The translations under genes and the position numbers were made by a program. This document shows positions 58,320 to 64,000 of a stretch of DNA of 64,000 bases, piece by piece; position 1 is the first letter of the stretch, and each line of letters begins with the position of its first letter. The DNA is from Rhizophagus clarus (taxonomy: Eukaryota; Glomeromycota; Glomeromycetes; Glomerales; Glomeraceae): contig BLAL01000054.1 of the NCBI GenBank assembly GCA_015698045.1, forward strand, positions 496,001 to 560,000. Direction: 5' to 3'. The notes below the pieces were generated by a model. That model had not been told where the DNA came from. It saw nothing but the letters and a program-made list of their open reading frames with translations, and ran no database searches.

Positions 58320-61300
58320 AGAATTCGTGTAATAAACAACATACATTTTAAACCGAAATCGCATGTGAAAACGTAGGAAAGTGCTCTCTTATTGAATATA
58401 AAAGTTTCTCCCGGGTTCCTATTAATCAATAACCGAATAATAGCGAAATTTTCAATAAATCATACGAAGACCGAATTATTAATACATACATTTTTATGAA
58501 ACCGAAAATCGCTAGTGTCTTTCGAACAATTTTTTTTTTTTTGAAAACGTAGGAAAGTGCTCGCTTATTGAAAATAAAAGTTTATCCCGGATTCCTATTA
58601 ATCGATAATCGAATAATAACGAAATTTTCAATAAATCATGCGAAGACCGAATTAATATTACATTTTTATGAAATCGAAAATCGCTTGTGTCCTTCGAAAC
58701 AATTTTTTTTGAAAACGTAGGAAAGTGCTCGCTTATTGAAAATAAAAGTTTATCCCGGATTCCTATTAATCAATAGCCGAATAATAGCATGAAAAACGAA
58801 TTTTGGTAAAATTTTCAGAATTCGTTCAATAAATCATGCGAAGACCGAATTATTAATACATACATTTTTATGAAACCGAAAATCGCTAGTGTCTTTCGAA
58901 CAATTTTTTTTTTTTTTGAAAACGTAGGAAAGTGCTCGCTTATTGAAAATAAAAGTTTATCCCGGATTCCTATTAATCGATAATCGAATAATAACGAAAT
59001 TTTCAATAAATCATGCGAAGACCGAATTAATATTACATACATTTTTATGAAATCGAAAATCGCTTGTGTCCTTCGAAACAATTTTTTTTGAAAACGTAGG
59101 AAAGTGCTCGCTTATTGAAAATAAAAGTTTATCCCGGATTCCTATTAATCAATAACCGAATAATAGCGAAATTTTCAATAAATCATACGAAGACCGAATT
59201 ATTAATACATACATTTTTATGAAACCGAAAATCGCTTGTGTCTTTCGAAACAATTTTTTTGAAAACGTAGGAAAGTGCTCGCTTATTGAAATAAAAGTTT
59301 ATCCCGGATTCCTATTAATCAATAATCGAATAATAACGAAATTTTCAATAAATCATGCGAAGACCGAATTAATATTACATTTTTATGAAATCGAAAATCG
59401 CTTGTGTCCTTCGAAACAATTTTTTTTGAAAACGTAGGAAAGTGCTCGCTTATTGAAAATAAAAGTTTATCCCGGATTCCTATTAATCAATAGCCGAATA
59501 ATAGCATGAAAAACGAATTTTGGTAAAATTTTCAGAATTCGTTCAATAAATCATGCGAAGGCCGAATTATTAATACATACATTTTTATGAAACCGAAAAT
59601 CGCTAGTGTCTTTCGAACAATTTTTTTTTTTTTGAAAACGTAGGAAAGTGCTCGCTTATTGAAAATAAAGTTTATCCCGGATTCCTATTAATCGATAATC
59701 GAATAATAACGAAATTTTCAATAAATCATGCGAAGACCGAATTAATATTACATTTTTATGAAATCGAAAATCGCTTGTGTCCTTCGAAACAATTTTTTTT
59801 GAAAACGTAGGAAAGTGCTCGCTTATTGAAAATAAAAGTTTATCCCGGATTCCTATTAATCGATAATCGAATAATAACGAAATTTTCAATAAATCATGCG
59901 AAGACCGAATTAATATTACATACATTTTTATGAAATCGAAAATCGCTTGTGTCCTTCGAAACAATTTTTTTTGAAAACGTAGGAAAGTGCTCGCTTATTG
60001 AAAATAAAAGTTTATCCCGGATTCCTATTAATCAATAACCGAATAATAGCGAAATTTTCAATAAATCATACGAAGACCGAATTATTAATACATACATTTT
60101 TATGAAACCGAAAATCGCTTGTGTCTTTCGAAACAATTTTTTTTGAAAACGTAGGAAAGTGCTCGCTTATTGAAATAAAAGTTTATCCCGGATTCCTATT
60201 AATCAATAATCGAATAATAACGAAATTTTCAATAAATCATGCGAAGACCGAATTATTATTACATACATTTTTATGAAACCGAAAATCGCTTGTCTTTCGA
60301 AACAATTTTTTTTGAAAACGTAGGAAAGTGCTCGCTTATTGAAATAAAAGTTTATCCCGGATTCCTATTAATCAATAATCGAATAATAACGAAATTTTCA
60401 ATAAATCATGCGAAGACCGAATTAATATTACATTTTTATGAAATCGAAAATCGCTTGTGTCCTTCGAAACAATTTTTTTTGAAAACGTAGGAAAGTGCTC
60501 GCTTATTGAAAATAAAAGTTTATCCCGGATTCCTATTAATCAATAGCCGAATAATAGCATGAAAAACGAATTTTGGTAAAATTTTCAGAATTCGTTCAAT
60601 AAATCATGCGAAGACCGAATTATTAATACATACATTTTTATGAAACCGAAAATCGCTAGTGTCTTTCGAACAATTTTTTTTTTTTTTGAAAACGTAGGAA
60701 AGTGCTCGCTTATTGAAAATAAAGTTTATCCCGGATTCCTATTAATCGATAATCGAATAATAACGAAATTTTCAATAAATCATGCGAAGACCGAATTAAT
60801 ATTACATTTTTATGAAATCGAAAATCGCTTGTGTCCTTCGAAACAATTTTTTTTGAAAACGTAGGAAAGTGCTCGCTTATTGAAAATAAAAGTTTATCCC
60901 GGATTCCTATTAATCGATAATCGAATAATAACGAAATTTTCAATAAATCATGCGAAGACCGAATTAATATTACATACATTTTTATGAAATCGAAAATCGC
61001 TTGTGTCCTTCGAAACAATTTTTTTTGAAAACGTAGGAAAGTGCTCGCTTATTGAAAATAAAAGTTTATCCCGGATTCCTATTAATCAATAACCGAATAA
61101 TAGCGAAATTTTCAATAAATCATACGAAGACCGAATTATTAATACATACATTTTTATGAAACCGAAAATCGCTTGTGTCTTTCGAAACAATTTTTTTTGA
61201 AAACGTAGGAAAGTGCTCGCTTATTGAAATAAAAGTTTATCCCGGATTCCTATTAATCAATAATCGAATAATAACGAAATTTTCAATAAATCATGCGAAG

Positions 61301-61372
61301 ACCGAATTATTATTACATACATTTTTATGAAACCGAAAATCGCTTGTCTTTCGAAACAATTTTTTTTGAAAA
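58320..61372. repeat. ~170-bp satellite array with higher-order structure
   Basis: About 18 head-to-tail monomers, each starting GAAAACGTAGGAAAGTGCTC and containing GTTTATCCCGGATTCCTATT, AATTTTCAATAAATCAT, CGAAGACCGAATTA and TTTTTATGAAACCGAAAATC. Spacing is 165-175 bp, except three monomers of about 207 bp that carry an extra 36 bp with GCATGAAAAACGAATTTTGG (58790, 59508, 60558). These variants recur at 718 and 1,052 bp, i.e. every four then six monomers. Long frames repeated within the array (MFRRTQAIFDFIKMYVILI) are by-products of the monomer, not genes. Confidence 0.95.
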
Positions 61373-61600
61373 CGTAAGAACGTACTCGCTTATTGAAATC
61401 AAGTTAGAGTTTCGCCCGAATTCCTATTAATTAATATCCGAATTATGGAAATCAAATTTTGATTATATGAGTTTTTTCAGAATCCGTTTAATAAATCATG
61501 TCATTACATACGATTTTTAATGAAATCGAAATTGCTTCTGCCTTCCCAGACAATTTTTTTTTTGAAAATGTAGAAAAGTTGGAATCAGATTATAGTTTCG
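61373..61600. repeat. Diverged edge monomers of the satellite
   Basis: Two poorly matching monomers (AAAACGTAAGAACGTACTCG; GAAAATGTAGAAAAGTTGG) mark the decaying right edge of the array. The left edge monomer at about 58320 is also diverged. Confidence 0.7.
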
Positions 61601-63870
61601 CCCGAATTAACACGGATAGATAACACGGATAATATGGATAAACCCGAAAAAAAGATCGACCGAGTTAATGCGGGTCAACAGGAGAGTAACGGGAGTAACA
61701 GGGTAACAGAGTAACAGGACTAAACTCAACCGAGTATTTGATATCATAGTATACAAAATTAAAAAAATACAATTATTATTCAAGTAAAATATCTATCTAA
61801 TCTTTGAATGATTTAAACCAACCGATGAAATGGCACTATGAAAAATGAAAAATGTTCCCTCAAAAGTCAAAACAGATCGATCATCATTATTTGTGTAAAA
61901 AATTGTAAATAAAGTCAATTTTAATTTTAGAAAACTAATTACGATAAATTTACAAGGTGAGTAATTCTTTGTTATTGTCGGAATTAACTCAATTGGGACA
62001 TCCGGCAATGCAATTAATAATAACTCCGAATATAATTATAATCGGATTTCCGCTCAAAGAAAATTTTTTTTTGTTTTATCGGTCATGTGAGGGGATTAGG
62101 AGAGGGTTGTACTAAATATTAAAAAATAGGAGAACTTCATAATACCTAAAAAGTGTATTTTTTAAAAAATTATTGGATGATAAAAATAACAACCCAAACA
62201 ACATTTTGAACGCCCACCCAATTATTAACACTTAATTGGAGGTAATGCAAGTATTTTTAAAAGGAATATTCTTTTTTTTACAATCAAATTTAGATATTAT
62301 GATTATTTTTGGGCAAAGTCAAAAATTAATTTCCTTATAAGACAAATCAGCAATCAAAAATATGACGATATATTCAACGCCAGTTATACTCGCCCACTTT
62401 TGTACCAAGAAATTTTCATGTTAGATTTGTAAGTAAAAGTATAACATCATCTCAAATTGACACTATTGTTGTAAGAATGAAACAAAGAAAAATACGAAAA
62501 TTGGGAAAGAACTTACCTTTTAAGAAATAAAGGAGCATTTTATTTTGAAACACTTTTCCCATTGTTTGTTTTTTGTTATTGATCAAGAAAATTTTATAAG
62601 AATTAATCGAATAAAAATGAAGAACTGAGACCAGAAACTAATCGTATATGTAAATGTATATAAAGTATATGTACTAAGATATGTATAAAGTAAATCATAT
62701 TTAATTATATTTAGCAAACAAAACGATTTTTAACGATATAAGAAAGTCACATCATCAGCTGATTTTAGAATGTTTCATTATTAAACCTCGAGAAAGAAAA
62801 AGAGAATTGTCTCAAAAAAGTTTTTATTGTGAATAGTTTAAAGTAAATCAGGTATTTCAAAGATTAGCTTAGCATGACGCCAATTTGCAGTATTCAAAAC
62901 GGATTTCATTGTTTATAACAATAAAGGAAGAATTTAATGATATTAGTATAGGAGAAATTCGTATTTGTAATCTATATCCGATATATTAAATATAGCATGT
63001 GGCGCATTTCATATTATCAATTACATTGATGTCTCTTTTTGGTGACGTTGATTTGTTAAAAAAAATGCAAGAGTACTCAGTCCAAGAGGATCGATCAACA
63101 TAGATGGTAACACAACACCTAATTGGGTTAATAATTATTCCTTTGAGTCCACCAAATAATTTTCCTGCGGAAATTTTTTTTTATACAACTCAAAAGTCAA
63201 AATGCGGAATCGGTTTTTCCGACGATAAAAAAAAGTTGCAAAAGAGATTGCATCAGTAATACAGCAGATCTAAAGGAGTTTATTTTTATGGGGTTGCTAT
63301 TAATAAATCGTATTTATTCGAATGACTATGTAAAGTAAAAAGTTATGTTAAAGAATTGTAAAAATCGGGAAAGTTTAATAAAAGTTTGACAAAGTCTAAC
63401 AAAGGTTTGACAAAGTATATTCAAAGTATAACAAGGTTTGACAAAGTATAAATATGATTACAAGGGTGTTGTCATTCGTTACATAAGAGAACAAATTGGT
63501 TCAACGCGTAACGCGTTAATCAAAAAAAGGATAATTGATTTTTGTAAATCCTGCTAATACTTATAGTAAGGCTGAAAATTTTATTCCAAGAAATAAAGAA
63601 GATATTACCATTTTTCTATCCCATATTGTTGGAATGAAAATGTTTCGTTACACAACAATTATTATTAATAATCAGTAATTAAATTATGACCAATAATGAT
63701 AAAAGTCATTATATTTCAACTTTTTGTAAGTAAATTGTTTGGATGTTTGAAGATGGTAATATATTAGTTCGTGTCGTTCTGATTAACTTTGCATCTAAAA
63801 AAAAAGGATGATTTTATTTTATTTTATTTTTATCTTTTTTTTTTTTTAAAAAAACAAAAAAAAAAAAATA

Positions 63871-63902
<32 letters not shown>

Positions 63903-64000
63903 AGATCAACATACATAATACATTGCATTAAACGAGTTATAAACAAGTTTTTTTTATTACATATATAACACACATAGGTGATAATTTGTTTTAATATTGT
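61601..64000. other. Unassigned region, no gene recognised
   Basis: Less repetitive DNA with a short ACGGGAGTAACAGGGTAACA repeat run (61680-61720), a TTTGACAAAGTATA repeat (63384-63450) and an ATA microsatellite (63869-63905). Possible coding scraps are GVVIRYIREQIGSTRNALIK (63455-63545) and ENFIPRNKEDITIFLSHIVG (63574-63680), in different frames and with no domain I know. A perfect donor GGTGAGTAA at about 61957 follows a TTTTAG acceptor by 26 bp. None of this suffices for a gene call. Confidence 0.4.

Noticed and set aside
58815..61018. Repeated identical ~100-codon proteins (MFRRTQAIFDFIKMYV...) suggesting a tandem gene family
   Set aside because: They coincide exactly with the ~170-bp satellite and arise in both strands and in shifting frames depending on single-base indels. 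No selection for a frame is visible.
58320..61372. CRISPR-like regular repeats
   Set aside because: The repeat is the whole ~170-bp unit with no unique spacers, in a eukaryotic nuclear context. It is a satellite.
61793..62008. 71-codon minus-strand frame
   Set aside because: It starts at TTG; no ATG or clear splice acceptor gives a start, and no domain is recognisable.

Overview
The window is nuclear DNA of a very AT-rich fungus with intron-dense genes. The best fit is an arbuscular mycorrhizal fungus of the Rhizophagus type (Glomeromycotina). The grounds are the base composition, short introns with GTAAG...ACTAA(T/C)...TAG signals, conserved fungal housekeeping genes and a very repeat-rich accessory compartment. 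The species is inferred, not proven.

The window has two compartments. Positions 1-16,000 are gene-dense and nearly free of transposons. They hold the 3' end of an ABCC-type ABC transporter (+), MMS19/MET18 (-), GAA1 of the GPI transamidase (+, starting 263 bp from MMS19 in the opposite direction), a degenerate RNase III-domain protein (+), a secreted pepsin-like aspartic protease (-) and a small secreted Asn/Gly-rich protein (+). GAA1 contains an AT-AC intron with the hallmarks of a minor (U12-type) spliceosome intron. The next 40 kb (about 16.6-56.8 kb) is a nest of transposable elements. From 58.3 to 61.4 kb lies a ~170-bp satellite with higher-order periodicity, followed by 2.5 kb in which I recognise no gene.

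The transposon region holds four hAT-type elements defined directly by 8-bp target duplications: 22000-23709 (TATATAAG), 24416-26511 (CATGATAT), 32185-36966 (GACTGGAC) and 44390-45538 (AATATAGT). The third looks autonomous and has two spliced genes: an intact 735-aa BED/DUF659/hAT transposase and a 149-aa His/Arg-rich Myb/SANT-like protein. There is also a decayed Tc1 element (27502-29184), a 3.5-kb inverted pair of a long-TIR element (50946-54410), small MITEs, and LINE and gag remnants.

The most unusual feature is a set of tandem arrays (19.4-20.5, 20.8-21.0, 23.7-24.4, 24.9-25.8, 27.1-27.4, 31.4-38.3, ~42.8-43 and inside both arms of the 51-54 kb palindrome). Each repeat looks like a 25-45-nt exon between a TAG/CAG acceptor and a GTAAG-type donor. 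In several arrays the intervening 70-90 bp carries an ACTAA(T/C)-like branch site and a pyrimidine tract. The exon-like parts are not multiples of three and carry stops, so they are not coding. Several such arrays lie inside inverted-repeat elements beside long polypyrimidine tracts. I regard this as the best candidate for an undescribed system: transposon-borne splice-signal arrays.
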